A stretch of 64,000 nt of DNA, taken from assembly GCA_963969595.1 (NCBI GenBank), contig OZ018409.1, forward strand, positions 36,221,282 to 36,285,281, written 5' to 3'. A program made the position numbers and the translations under genes. Within the stretch, counting starts at the first letter, position 1; each line of letters opens with the position of its first letter. Below the pieces are notes generated by a model. That model did not search any database, was not told the DNA's origin, and worked only from the letters and a program-made list of their open reading frames with translations. Positions 11,617 through 24,700 of the stretch are shown here, one piece after another. The stretch comes from Neckera pumila (taxonomy: Eukaryota; Streptophyta; Bryopsida; Hypnales; Neckeraceae).

Positions 11617-14600
11617 TCAAATAAAACTGCCGAGACGGCAATGCTTGGGAAGTTGAGAGGGCCTACAGTCACTGAGGAAGTCGGAGAGGCCAAGGACAAA
11701 GCCAATGAAGGAGGTGGCCACGGCGAGGAAGGAAAACAGCTCCACCGTTGGCTGGTGAAACAAGACCACAAAAGCCTACTTATTGTCAAGATGCAAACTC
11801 AGGGAGATGAAGAATTTGCAGACAAGGTTGTGAATGATTATCATAAGAGAAAACCTTTGTATCATCACTGCGAGACCATAAGTAGGCCTCCCATGAATCA
11901 TGCGAAAGATTTCATGCGGTTTTATCTAAACATTCTTGAAACAATATAATTTAGTATAACAACGTCAGTGGGAAGTCTTGGCTCAATTCTTCTCTGCTGT
12001 TCCTGAAATTTGAAGGAACTCTTGATACTGTAGGGTCTTTGACAAGCAAGGAAACGTCCTTTACTATCTTGGTTTTGTAAAGATGTGGAATGAGACTTAC
12101 GCCGACAAGGCCACTGGCAGATCGGAGTCTGAGCAAGGGATCCGATATGGATTGCACAGCTCCGGCGGAATCCAGTAAGGACGACGAAGTGCCCAGAATG
12201 ACTGCGTTCCAGATCAGAAACAACACCAGTGGTATGCCCGTTCCTAGAACCACAGCAGTCCTGTTGCCAGAAAACAAGTCCATTAAAACAAAATTCCAGC
12301 TTCGACGACATGCTTGTTTGTAGCAAAGCCACAATTTGTAAAAGTGCACAAAGACATGTGCACTCTTTCTACCTTATTATCACCTAAGGTGAGGAGCCCA
12401 ATATCGCTGCTATAAAGTGGCATCTATACTAGTGAACTACCAACATACAACCTTCGATATTACATCCGCCGTCTCTGTAACTTAGTATTGAAAGCTATAG
12501 GGGGCAGTCTATTCTCGATATTTTCAAGGACAGTTTCTTTTGCATAAACCACATGATGAGAATTCAAACTCTTTCAAAGGTCGCATGCAATCTTAAGAAA
12601 TTTGGTGAGAAGAAGCAATATGGGGAAAATAAGAGTGACCTAATTTTGGGTAGGTCTCCTTCCAAGCTCGTTGTCACCACAGGAACAACATTCTGCAAGC
12701 AAAAAGCTTGTGTAAGAAGCTGTAACCATCACCCTTATAACTGAGAGAGGTTTAAATTTGTTCCGGATGGTTTTGAGTCATACCTGGTAAACAAAAGCCA
12801 AGGTAATGACTGGAATGCTATGTGGGACGGCTACCCAGTTGGCCTGGAGGAGTGAGTTAAAGTCCAGCCCTGCTGATCCAATAGCCTGTTTCAAAAGATC
12901 ATCATGAAGATCTTTCAGAAGATCGAAAACCAACTCAAAATGAAACATGCAGATAACTTGAAGTTGCAGACGACTGGCTAGGAGAGAATGAAGAAGATGG
13001 TATCAAATGACTTCAGTATTACCACAAGCAGGCCAAAGCTGCCGAGGATGCCGACCACAAGGCCTCCATTAACGACACCTATAACTCGCTGGCTGTGTCC
13101 ACACAAACAGAAACGGAAAGCATAAAATCAGAAATTCTCTCAAATCCTTCATCTGGGCTAATTTGTAGCATAAGAGGAGGAAACCTGGCATATAATAGGA
13201 TTTCTTTCTCTTGGCCTGATGCATTGAAGACCCCTTGCAGACGATGACCTACAATTTTAGCGTAAAGACCCTCACATATAAAAAAAACCACTAGCTCTGC
13301 TCCATAGTTTTTTTGATAAGCTGAGAATGGTCGATAGATCGCGTAGGCTGTCCCACTTGAGGTCCAGTACATAAATACAAAAATTACAAAATTACATATC
13401 ATTTTTTGGACAGTACACTTCAGTTCATTCTCCCGAAAATCTTTATTGTACATAAAGCTATCTTATATTGCCCACAAATTCCTTTTGATTACTGTAATTT
13501 TTTCATTCTGCCAGCTATTTAATTCTTCCACTGTCTTCTCCACTATTCTCTCCATTATTCTAATGGTTCCGCGTGAGCCTACAAATAATTTCTTTCAGAG
13601 GATAGTCTTCCAATTCTTCCAAGAATGTTATGCTAGGGGTTGATTTAATTGACGTTTACTTGAAAAACTAAAGACTATAAGGTACTCTATACTTGAGATA
13701 CAACATCGTTGCCTTGCATAACTTATAAAATGGCGGATCCTCTATACTAAACCTGTATTCAAATTATCAGGTGGCACATGTACCAAATCAATCACTAATT
13801 AGTAGAATTGAAAGAATCCATGTCTATGACATAGAAAAAGAAGAAAAGCAAAGAAAGAATGACATTCACCTCCCGAAGTAGCACAATCCTCCGAGACTGC
13901 CTGTGAATAGAGCAGCACTAAGCCACCTGCAATGATCACCACAAATGAGTACATTACATTGTACCAGAAAATTTTAAGAAAATTTACAAGTCGGTTAAGA
14001 AATATTACCAAGAAAAGCAACATTTAGGATTATGAAGGGGACTCACAGAGGAGAGCCTACGGCGTTGGTGACGATGTCGGAGGAGCGCGCTATGTATGCC
14101 ACCAGCAATGCATAGTGGATGAATAGATAAGCACCACTGTGATGATCCCCACCGTCAAGCACCAACCCCAAACCACACCACTGTTACCAATTCTAAGATC
14201 TAGCAGCATTTAGGGTTGGAAGATTCAACCCTAAGTGTCCAAACAAAAACAAAAACTAGAAAGTTCACTTTGGGAGATAATAATCGATTATGATAAAGGT
14301 ATTCGAAAAGTCATGGTGTGTTTATGTTTTTTAACCCATTTTTGGATGCATGCATTCAATGGAATTGAAGTTATAGTCCAAGTGTTTGATTTTGGACAAA
14401 AAGCAATCAATGGCAACAAACTAAGGGCCAAACACATTTTAGCAACTGTAAAGGTTCAAAAAGTCCCATGGTCCCTTGTTTGGGCTTGGAGTTGCAAGGG
14501 TAGGACCAATATTCCAATTTAGAGGAGGCAACTAGATTTCATACAAAAATGCAAAAAGTTGAACAAGAATTCAAATGCAGTCTAGAAAAGAATTGTCATG

Positions 14601-16651
14601 TGTTCAATGTCAGCCAAAGGGGTTAGGAAAAGGAGTTACAAAAAGGGGTTACAAACCAAAAACACCATAATCAGAACCAAAACATACCAAGACTTTTCAA
14701 AAACCTTGAATAAAGCACATGAACTCGTCTTTCAATAATTCTATTGATACAATTTTTTCCCTTCACTCAAGATTTGTGAATGATTTACTTCAACTCAGAT
14801 GTTACTGGAAATGGAAGAAGAAATTTAGGCATGAGGGTTGGTTGGACACTTGCCCACCTTACCAGGCTACTCGCACTCCCGTGACGCCGAGTGTGCGCTC
14901 TGCCATGGAAACCTGTGCACCCATTTCAATAAGAAACAAGAGCAAATGCTTTTTTGTAATCACATGCAGGATTTTGTTAAGCAAAAATTAAGACTGTGAA
15001 GTTTGGTAGCTTACGAGAGAGACGCCCCCAGATCCAAGTTCGCACATGGTGTTGACATTGACCTCTGCGACAAGTAACCCTGATCCGACCTGTTCTGTTC
15101 CACAACAAGGTTGTCATGAGTCAGTGCATGGCGTCAAAGTTGATTATTGCTCAAAACCTTGACGACTCTTCGCTTGGTAGTTTAGTGTTTCTTCACATCA
15201 ACATTTAACGCCATCAACATCAGGGTTGCACTTTTTCACATAATTCTGGAGTCTTCTGGGAACTTTTGCCAATTGAGCTTCAACATTGTGTTCATAGATA
15301 TCTCCCATATAAGGATGTCTACAGTGACTCACACCATATAAAAGAGATTATGGAAGAAATTTAAGAAGTGGATTGAGCAAGTGTTGTAGAGAAGAGTAAA
15401 CACGTTGAAGAATCTACAAATTCATTTAAATCCCATGGGGTTGCTTTCATTATTACTCCAGAAATTACTACTCCAAAAGTCATTAGATCGTAGTTACCCT
15501 CTTGCACAAATTCTGGAATGTTCATCAAGTTAGCTTCAACATCACGTTCTCCAACTTCTCCCCACTGAAGAAACAGAGCAACATTCTTTGACTAAAGTGT
15601 GTCTCCAAGCACTGGGGTCATTTAAATTATAGATACTCTTTTTCATGTAGAAACTTTCACCAATTGAGCTTCAACATTGTGTTCTTAGATTTCTCCCATA
15701 TGAAGACATCTCCCAGTCGCTACAACACACGGCTCTCAAATTAACACATGCCCCTTATATCGACACACTTACAACACGTTTATGACGATTTTTCAAAAGA
15801 ATGAAGCACTTTTATGTACCAGCTGTTGTAGATGAGAAGAAATGACGACGTACCATGTAAAACCAGCATCCGATACAAGCAACGGAGGAAGCTAGGAACC
15901 CTGATTCTTGGGTTACAGAGGGAATGGCCAAAATGCCAGCTCCGACAGTGGTGCCCGCAATCAGAAGCACCGCACTCACCAAACTTCCTGTCAACATTCA
16001 TTCCCACCCAACTCAAATTCAGCACCAGAATGTAACCTCATAGTGTCCTGGAAGCAAACTCTCTGGGATTCAGAGAGCAGATGCAATACATCCCAGCTTA
16101 TACAAGGAACTGTTGCAAAGTTTCTGTGGATTTTAACAGACGGGGAAAATTGCAGAAAAATCCAGAGAATGTGAGAGCTCACCAGGCTCATGCTTCAGCG
16201 AAACTTCATTCAAACTGGAGAACAGGCGCTCCACTCGCCGACCTCCATCACCACCACCACGCTCATCAATTGCATCCAATTTCTGATTCTCAACTCGCTT
16301 CGGCATGTCGAAGCCTCGCAATTCCTCCTTCTGCTGCTCCACATCCGGTCGCTGGCTTCTCACCACATTGAATCCCAACCTCGGCGTTACTTTTCTTCTC
16401 AAGTCTTTGCATCTAAAGGTTTTGTAATGGCCATAGCCCGATAGCGAAGCCGTAACGCACGGCAACGCGACTATGACCTGCATCGCACTACTCCCTTCTC
16501 TAAATTTTGCTCTACGTGGTTCTATGCAGCAGTTTGCAATGATCTGGAATGGTGTGAGGTTGTGTTTGTTGTTTAGTTGTTGGTGAAATTGCGAATGCAG
16601 GAAGGGATCATGATTGAAATTGGAGCTGATTGTAAGGCTTGAATTCGTCAT
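10925..16651 (-). CDS. Tryptophan/tyrosine permease family transporter, probably plastid-targeted (13 exons, 551 aa)
   Basis: Likely an aromatic amino-acid/proton symporter of a plastid membrane. Exons (minus strand): 16651-16183, 15987-15854, 15089-15015, 14912-14863, 14136-14047, 13926-13870, 13092-13023, 12885-12784, 12692-12640, 12260-12101, 11751-11667, 11521-11390, 11103-10925. They total 1656 nt and stay in frame from ATG to TAG. The first ~156 residues are Ser/Asn/Arg-rich and hydrophilic, like a transit peptide. Hydrophobic segments follow: GTTVGAGILAIP in exon 2 (the first-helix signature of the family), AEVNVNTMCELGSGG in exon 3, FIHYALLVAYIARSSD in exon 5, VPHSIPVITLAFVYQ in exon 8, GTGIPLVLFLIWNAVI in exon 10, and SFIGFVLGLSDF across exons 11-12. 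Plant homologues are annotated tryptophan/tyrosine permease (Pfam Trp_Tyr_perm). All introns are GT-AG; the exon 9 donor (GTCACT) is weak. A GTG two codons upstream is open, but ATG at 16651 is the natural start. Substrate and direction of transport are not shown by the sequence. Confidence 0.93.
11570..11620. repeat. CA / CATATA microsatellite in a permease intron
   Basis: CACACACACA followed by repeats of ACATAT lies inside the intron between exons 11 and 12 of the permease gene, a few dozen bases from the exon 12 acceptor (exon 12 starts at 11521). Confidence 0.9.
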
Positions 16652-17896
16652 TGCCACCTGGCTCTGTTCTTTTTGTTCAAAAGTGACCTAAAAGTGTGTG
16701 AGCGTTCTTGGTGTTTGAGAAGATTTTCAGTGTTTATGGATCCCACAAATGGACACGATGGGTTGAGGTGTTGCCGATTGGCAGTTCTCAATTGATCGTA
16801 TTGCAAACATTGTGAGGAAAACACGGAAAAGGAAAATGACCTGGCTCGCGGTTTCTTGTATCAGTGGAGCGTACACTATCCTGTAAGCCTCGAGCATTGA
16901 AATGCGTGCACCCGCAACTGACAACAACACAGAGCTTGCATATTGTCACAATACCGAGCCTGATTATGATAAACAAAATGGGATATTTGATATTATCGAA
17001 ACGTGAATTGGTTTCTAAGATTAGCAAGGTACTTAGTGGATATTACGATTGGGGTGCAGGACCAATGAACTGGGAGCTCTTACCAATTTTCTGGAAACTT
17101 TACTGAGGTTTAGGGTTCCTTGATGTTGCTTATCCAAGCTCAGAGAATAGTGGTGACTGTTGTGAATTTTGGCTGTAGTAACGGGGTGGAGATGCTACTT
17201 GCTTCATCAATAACGTAGCAACTAGATTTTTATGTGTAAGAGATGATAACTTACATGACACTTGGCAGTTGATTTGAAGCTCTCAGTGATTTGGAATTGC
17301 GCAAGTGGGAGTCTTGTGATGGCGAGTCTATCACGGATACCCTGGTAACTTTCACTATCTTTCAATTGCAGGTCTCTGGAATGCCATGCGGTACTCCAGA
17401 AGAGCTATCATGAAGGTGTTGACAATTTGACACTTTCAGGGAGTTTCAGGATTTCATCTGGTAAGAGCTCTGCTCTTGGATATTTTTCCGTTGCATGCTA
17501 TTTTATCAGACGAGGATGAAGCCGAGTTCTTCCATGATTGCAGTTCTTCTTGACTATAGTTTCTTGATACATCGGAGTTGGCAAGAAACTGGCGAGGTTC
17601 CTTTTAGCTTATGCCGGGTGGGAGGTCATGGACTGGAGCTAGGGTTCTTGTAGAACAATCAGAGAGGCTGCTATTGACACTCTTTTCTCTCTCAAGAAAT
17701 CATCAGATAATAGCTGAGAGTAGTGGATTACGTCTGCTTTAGGTCTATGCATTTGAGCCGTGACTTAGGATACATCAGAGTATTTTGTGGAATTCTACAA
17801 CTTTCGGAAAGGGTGAATTGTACAGGTTTCACGAGAAGTACGTATACCCTTGTCGATCAACAAAGTGGCTTTGTGAATTTGCAGATAAAAGCTCTC
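16652..17896. promoter_or_regulatory. Divergent intergenic region between permease and GDSL genes
   Basis: This 1.2-kb stretch separates the start codons of two head-to-head genes, so it must hold both 5' leaders and promoters. I could not fix a TATA box or transcription start for either gene. The GDSL reading frame stays open upstream of its ATG to about 17723, but the signal-peptide-like sequence only begins at 17897. No other coding region is convincing here. Confidence 0.5.
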
Positions 17897-20890
17897 ATGG
17901 CTTCAATGGCGAAACTGAGTTGGCTTTCATCGGCCGTTGTGATTGTTCTTATCATTGGCGCTAGAGCCGATGCATCCACTGTGCCAGCTTTGTATGTTTT
18001 CGGAGACTCTGGACACTGTGGATTGCGGGACCAACAACTATATCAACAGAACACAAAATTTCAGAGGCAACTTCCCGCCCTATGGGCAAGATTTCTTTCA
18101 CAGGCCTACAGGCCGATTCTCAAACGGCCGCGTCATTGTGGACTTCGTTGGTGAGGATAATCGACCTATTGAAGTCCTCTTTTGTTTTTAGATTATTAGA
18201 CAGATATCTTAGCTCATCACTTAAATTTTTGGTTTTGCCGCTGAGTATGCAAGAAAGCCTTTGATTTCGCCCTATCTGGAACCAAATGCGGATCACTCCC
18301 ATGGCGCTAATTTTGGGTCAGGAGGAGCAGGTGTCTTGGTGGAAACCCACCAAGGCTTGGTACACATCTTAACCCCTAAAGGACCAAGACGTCCAATTTT
18401 GGCCTCATGTTTTTTTGAGCCAGTTTTGGTAGGTCATTTGTGACTCTTTTTTTCTGTCCAATTTGGTTTATTTTTTGTTCACTGATTCTTGTGTCATAAA
18501 ATATGGCCTCATCTGAATTATTTTCTTCACAATAGGATTAATTGAATTGGCTCTATTCAAACCTGGAATCCTTCGTCTTTTAGGAATTAACCTTTCATGA
18601 GCCGAGAAGCCCAATTGTGCCGCATGTTTTTTAGTAGGACTTTCTTTGTCCAAATTTATTTAGTTTCTGGCCAACACATGTAATGTTCTATGCTGACTCT
18701 GGTGATGTAAGATTTGACTCTACTGAATTTTTTTTTTCGCAATTTAATTGGTCATTTAATAACCATGAAAATCTTGTTTGTTTAGGGTTAGTTTCCATCT
18801 TGTTCTAATTGTGGTTATTTCCTTGGGGGTTAATGGACTCACTACACCTGCTAGAATTTGAAGGGTTTGGCAACGTTTTTCAGCAACATTTTTAGCTACA
18901 TGCATCGTTTTGGTTGAGCACTTTTTTCAGCAAACATGCAAATTTTGTAACATGCCTAAGCAAACTTGCGATTTTTGGTGCAGAACGTTGGAAATTGTTT
19001 AGTAGAAACGTTGAATGTGAACTTTGGAATCCAATCTGATTTTTATTAGCAACGTCCAAATTTTGCTACGAAACGTTGGGGTTGCTAAAAGGGTTGAGCT
19101 CCATTAGTTTAACACCTTATATTAATCTGGAGTTAGCTGAACATGAACTATGTTTTATTTGTTTTTTTGGTACCACCAGGTGATCGACTTGCAGAACCAG
19201 CTGTACCAATTTCTGCACCACAGGGCGGCAGTGAGAGAAAAGCATGGACAAGCGTACGCCGAGGAGAAGTTTGCTGGTGCAGTTTATCTCATCAGCATTG
19301 GCAGTAATGACTACCTGGGAGGCTACTTTGGAAACCCTCAGCAACGGGAGAATTTCACTCCGGAGAAGTTTGTTCATGCCATTGTGACAGACATTGTAGA
19401 AGGCATCAAGGTAATCGCCCTTTGCCCTGAAGCATTACAAGAGTTTAACGACTGTTGGGCTCTTTCTGTATTTTTGAACTCTGTAGAATGATAACCTTAA
19501 CCCTAACAGACCAGAGGCTCAAGTTGAACCTAATGTCTTTTTAGTACTTTGAGTGGGTCATTTAGATTTTGTTTATCGGCTTTGGATCGAAGGGGAGAAG
19601 GCTTTGCATCGACAAAAGCTATGTGAGGAAGTTTGAGTACGTCCCTACTCGAAAAGCAAGAGAGTGCTACATGGACATAGCATTTTCTAGAGTTCCTACT
19701 TGTTTTTCTGTTGACCAACATTTGCAAATCAATGCTTTTTGCTGATTCTGGTGACATGGAAAATGTCTCTATTTGAACAGTAATTTTCACAATATGATGA
19801 ATCAAATTGGTCATTGCATCCCTAGGTCCTTCAGGGTTAATGAGTTGGGACCATTTGCAGGACTTGTACAGCTTGGGGGCCAGAAAGATTGTGGTGTTTG
19901 GGTTGGGGCCGATGGGTTGCCTGCCTGCTCTTCGAGCTTTGGAGGAGACAGGCAGCTGCTCGGCGCCCATTTCAGCACAGGCAGCTGGACACAATGAGGC
20001 CATGAAAGGAGTGATCAGCCAAATGCAGCAGTTTTTGCCACGGCTGACAATTGTCCAAGCTCACTTTTATGAATTCTTCTCCGAGAGCTTGCAACATCCA
20101 TCCAATTGCGGTATGTTTGATGTCTCTACTAACACCTCAAATCCGGCATTGCTTTCACACCATAAGAGGAATCCATGGCAAGAGACTCTATTTGTGCCAC
20201 AATTCAGACGCCACCCAATTTGTGCCGCAATGTATCAATAGTGTCCATCTGAAAATTTGAAATGTACACATTTTAGTCATAGTGGCACAAATAGTCATAT
20301 GACACAGATAAAGTCTCTCACTTACACAATCTAACGCTCACACTAAATGTGGGAACCCGATCCTTTCGCTTCAGCGGTTCTGAATGTTTTTTCTTGTTAG
20401 AATGGATTTCATTCTCATGTGCCATGTGACGTTTTCACGGATACGGTGTTTTGAATAAATGAGTTGTTAAAACCCGGGGGCCAGTATTGTAGACAGGATC
20501 AGGTCCCTGATTACTATCCTTAACCTTTGATTTGGGACATCATCTTCTCTTGTTTCTGTGTTTTACCTATGGTTGTGTGTAATTATAGGCTATGTGAGTG
20601 GAGATCAACCTTGCTGCGGAGCAGGGCTCTGTGAAGGACGTTGTGGAGTTCACGAGCTCCACCCCAAGAAACCAGGCTGTGAGCCGTGCAGCAATGCCAA
20701 TGCGTATTGGTGGCGGGATCCAATCCATCCTTCGGAGACCGTGCACCAGCGGTTTGCAGAGATCATCTGGAATGGGACCTTGGCGCACATCCAACCTGTG
20801 CCTTTGCAGGAGTTGTTGAAACCTCAAAAATGGAAAGAGGATAGTTATGCTCACAATCTTGATCTCTTTGCTGGTGATCCGATGCAATAA
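17897..20890 (+). CDS. GDSL esterase/lipase (SGNH hydrolase), 5 exons, frameshifted in exon 1
   Basis: Secreted plant GDSL-type esterase/lipase, a serine hydrolase. Exons: 17897-18150, 18241-18359, 19180-19410, 19861-20110, 20589-20890. A signal peptide (MASMAKLSW then a hydrophobic run to about residue 27) precedes block I, VFGDS. The other SGNH blocks are present: GSGGAG in exon 2, GSND in exon 3, and the Asp-His pair in DPIHPSE in exon 5. Length would be about 383 aa, normal for the family. Two lesions stand out. Four extra bases (GGAC, 18011-18014) directly after the GDS codons throw the frame; without them the text reads TVDCGTNNYIN, the usual block. And the phase-correct acceptor of intron 1 reads CCG instead of CAG before 18241. 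A weaker GT-AG alternative (donor at 18147, exon restart at 18246) would delete three residues. Either a young pseudogene or an assembly error; exons 2-5 are intact. Substrate unknown. Confidence 0.85.
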
Positions 20891-21789
20891 TTGGTGTCGG
20901 AGACCATGCTTATGTCTTAGAATGTCACGATCACGACTTTCCTGTGGTATTTTGATGTGAAATTCACCTTGTTGTAGCGGTATCATTTTGACACGAGAAC
21001 TGACGAAGTTGCTGGAACTCTTTGAATTCAATGTGTATAATTATAACGTCGTTTACTATTCTTGTCACAAATCTTTATTTCAGTTAACCGATCAAATTAG
21101 GGGCTTTTACCTTTATCTCATGTTCCTATGAAAAAGCCTTGCCAAAGTAAGTCAAGCATAGTATTCTAATCTAAACCTTCAAGCCTCCCTCAATTTCTGT
21201 CTATCTCTTCCCTTGCATGCATTTCAAACATTCGGATCTGAGACTTCTGCAATGGGAATCATATCAATACTCATATTCAATAAAATGAAGTGTCTCAAAT
21301 CTACAAATCTTGTACCATTCAAACCCTAAGAATTAGAACAAATAAACCTTTGAGGTTGCAGGGGGCCGACTCGGCCGGAACTCCCTTCAATTGGACTGCA
21401 CCTATTTTAACGAATATTCATGAGTCTATTACCAGTACGCATGTACTCCGTACTATATTGCAATTACAACACCGCAATTACGATATTTCGAGAGTCACTA
21501 TGTATAAATCAACAGACGCAACAGAAAGCCTGGTTCAGTCATAGTCATGCCCTTCATATCTACTCCACTGAAACAATGAGTGAAATTCCACCAATTCTGT
21601 CGACCTCTGATTTCGCTGTGCTGTTTCAGCTATGCGACCAGCTCATCAACATCCGCAGGGATCGAAATAACTAATGTGTGTCAATCCTCCCCATGCAATT
21701 GCTGCATGAGCTAGATCGAAAAATGTATAAAACTACGTATACACAAACTGGCTAGCTAGTAGTAGCAGATCGAGTTGGACTATTCTTTA

Positions 21790-24700
21790 TTATGATGATT
21801 CCGGCACTGGCTCGAACAGCACCTTCTTCACGAGTCCCGCCATGGCAGTTGCGGAGGACAAGCCGTCGCAGTCTCGGTAGAACGCGTGCATCATGCGAGC
21901 CATGTTGAAGTGGATTCTCTTGCAAGCCGAGGGTAATGCAGTGACACGAAGGACTTCGTACGTGAGTTGCTGCATGGTGCTGTCCACGGACTCTAGGAGG
22001 TGAGTGATGGCCTCCGCCTCGGTGGGGACTTCGGGATGCTCAAGCATGTAGATTTGCACGGCAGACTTCTTTCCTTGGCTTGCCTCTCGCTGCACACAAC
22101 AGATCTTCGAATCAGCTGCAAATTGGTATAATAGTTACAAAGGTTACATAATTTCAAGAGTAAAATGGACAAATGGTTACATTTCAAGAGTAAAATGGAC
22201 AAATGGTTACATTTCAGCAAATTGACCCTCTTCCAGCGTGCCTCCTGAAGATGAATACAGGTCCTAGTTTTTAGAGCTATCCCCCCGACGATCTTGGCAC
22301 GGTGTAAACTATGTCCTGAAAAGTGCTAAATATGTGGAATTGCTTTAATATAACGAAATTGGCGCGTTTCTGACACACGCCATATTAACGAGGTATATGA
22401 CCATATCAATTCGCAAATGTGCGTGATAACCTTGGAAAGACCAATTATATAACATGGGAGGTATAGGGAGATTTTTCAAACCTTCATTCCTTGGATGTCG
22501 TTGAGGATGCGGCCGACGTAACTGACGAAATGCATGACGTTGTGGTAGTCGGGGCTGTCGAGCACGGCCTCGTCCAGCTTGTGGCCGGCGAAGAAGAGCG
22601 TGGTGCTCAAAATGAGTTCCAGTGCGACGGACACGTTGGCCACGTCCATGTACTCGCCGAAGGTCGGTGTGTAGCCGGCAGCTGCCCATTCGGCTTCTGT
22701 TAAGCACGACGTGAGCAATCGATCCCATTGCCCAAACACACAGCCATTGTACATGTAAGTACTGGCTGGCTGGCTGACTTAGAAATTTAAACACATCACA
22801 TCACGTCGTTTGGATTCCCGGCAGTCCGGGAACCAGAGGTTAAATGCGATTTTCTTACGTTAAACCGGAAATGGTGCGAGACGTCTCGATTCTGCGCAAT
22901 ATGCGCCTCATTGGCAATAGCGTTCACAGTCGTATACAGCCCACTAAACAAGATTTTAGCCCGATCCGGAAGCTCCGCGACCAATCTCGGATCCCACCTC
23001 CGCACGGCTTCCAAAAACGTCCGCAGCTCCCCCAGCGTCGCACTCCCGTTGTCGAAGTAATCATCCAGCACCGTGGTGAGCACACAGCAGCGCGCCCACA
23101 CCATCCTCGCGGGCGCCATCTCGGGCTCGAACATGGTGGCTGCGCCGGAGAAGAAGCACTCCACGGACTTCTGCCGTGCGAACTCCAGGTCGTGAAACTG
23201 GCAGCTGGCGTTCCAGCGGATGACCTGCTCGAGCTCTCGCTTGTGGAGGGCCTGACATAGGTTGAAGTCGGCCTGGGCGAGGTGGAGGAAGACGGAGTTG
23301 GTGACGTAGGGCATGCGGTACAGGGACTTGCCGATCCAGATGTCGTCGGGGCAGTATTGGTCTAGGTAGTTGCGGTGCTCCAGGCGAGGGAGGGAGGCTG
23401 TCCAGGGGAAGGTCAAAGCGTACTCCACCTGCAGTCACAATCGATCTTTCGTTACACATATTGCACGATCATTCGTTAGATATACTTCACAATCATTCGT
23501 TAGATATATTTCACAATCGATCTTTAGACATATTTCACAATCGATCTTTCGTTAGATATATTGTATCCTGCACCAATCCTGCACCAAGATTTGTTGCCCA
23601 GGCTTTCGTTAGAAATACGTACATATGGTTGTAAATGTATGTTTCTGAGGGCCATGTGCAATCGCGTCGTGCAAATGGCCGGAGCTGTCTGATCTCAAGG
23701 ATTTTCAAACACTACATACGAGGACTGAATTTTCTCTCATTCGGTTTCCATAGTGCGATTGAGACTGAGCGAATTTCACTAATATTACATACTGGAAAGA
23801 GGATTCATGAGCTAATGTATATCTTGGGATGTCGGTAGTGGGTAAAATGGCGGATTTTGAAATTTCATAAGTGTGACATTCAAGTACTACTCAAAACTCT
23901 GAAAACCGAATACTTTTAAGTGCTTTGATCGAACATTAACAACTAGGATGTTTCAAGTGCTGAGATGAATTTTGAGACCTGTGGCAAATTGGAACTTCTG
24001 ACATCCAAAACTGTAAACACAAGGTTCAGCTGCTCTCCAGTTTTCCGCTTCAGGCCAGTGACTGAAAATCCGACATTTTGCCTAATATGATGTTCATGGT
24101 CAAATTCATTAGATTTGGCGTAACCCCCGAAATTAATTGGATGTCCTGAACCTGAGATTGTTAACAATCAAAATCTTTGGAGAAGCGGGATCATGTCCGC
24201 AAGCACCACAGAAATCCAGAAAGTCCTTAGACCCAATGCCACACTGCAAAGTTCATGGAATTTCACAGCTAGCTTGAGTATGGAATCTCGGTCTCTATTC
24301 CCTACTCAAGCTTTGAAATTCCAAAGTTGCCCTATGGATTTGAGTCTTTTTAATTTATCTGACAGTGGAGTAATTCAATTATGATACTGGGACCCGGATC
24401 GTATTAGGCTTGTCCCTATCTCCTTCTTGCACTTTAATGGACGGTTACGTTGTTCCCCAAAGAAAACGCGTAGTGAAATTATTAGGCAACGTGTCTGCCC
24501 ACGCACCTCGCCGGCGAGATCCTTGGTGATGATCCACTTGTCATGGCATTCTTGCTTCTCGTGCTTGGCATGAAGGAACTGGCGGGTGAAGCGGCGGGCC
24601 TTGTGGAGAAGGGCTTCTCCGGGGAACATAGTTTGCGCGGCTCGAGCGAGGTTGAACATGCCCGTCACCGCTTGGCCGGACTGTCCGGCGAAGCAGAAGA

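Noticed and set aside
19497..19509. TAACCCTAAC resembling plant telomere repeat
   Set aside because: Fewer than two full units inside a GDSL intron; chance.
20558..21031. Minus-strand 154-codon frame opposite the last GDSL exon
   Set aside because: Shadow of the GDSL coding strand, which has the catalytic DPIHPSE motif in frame.
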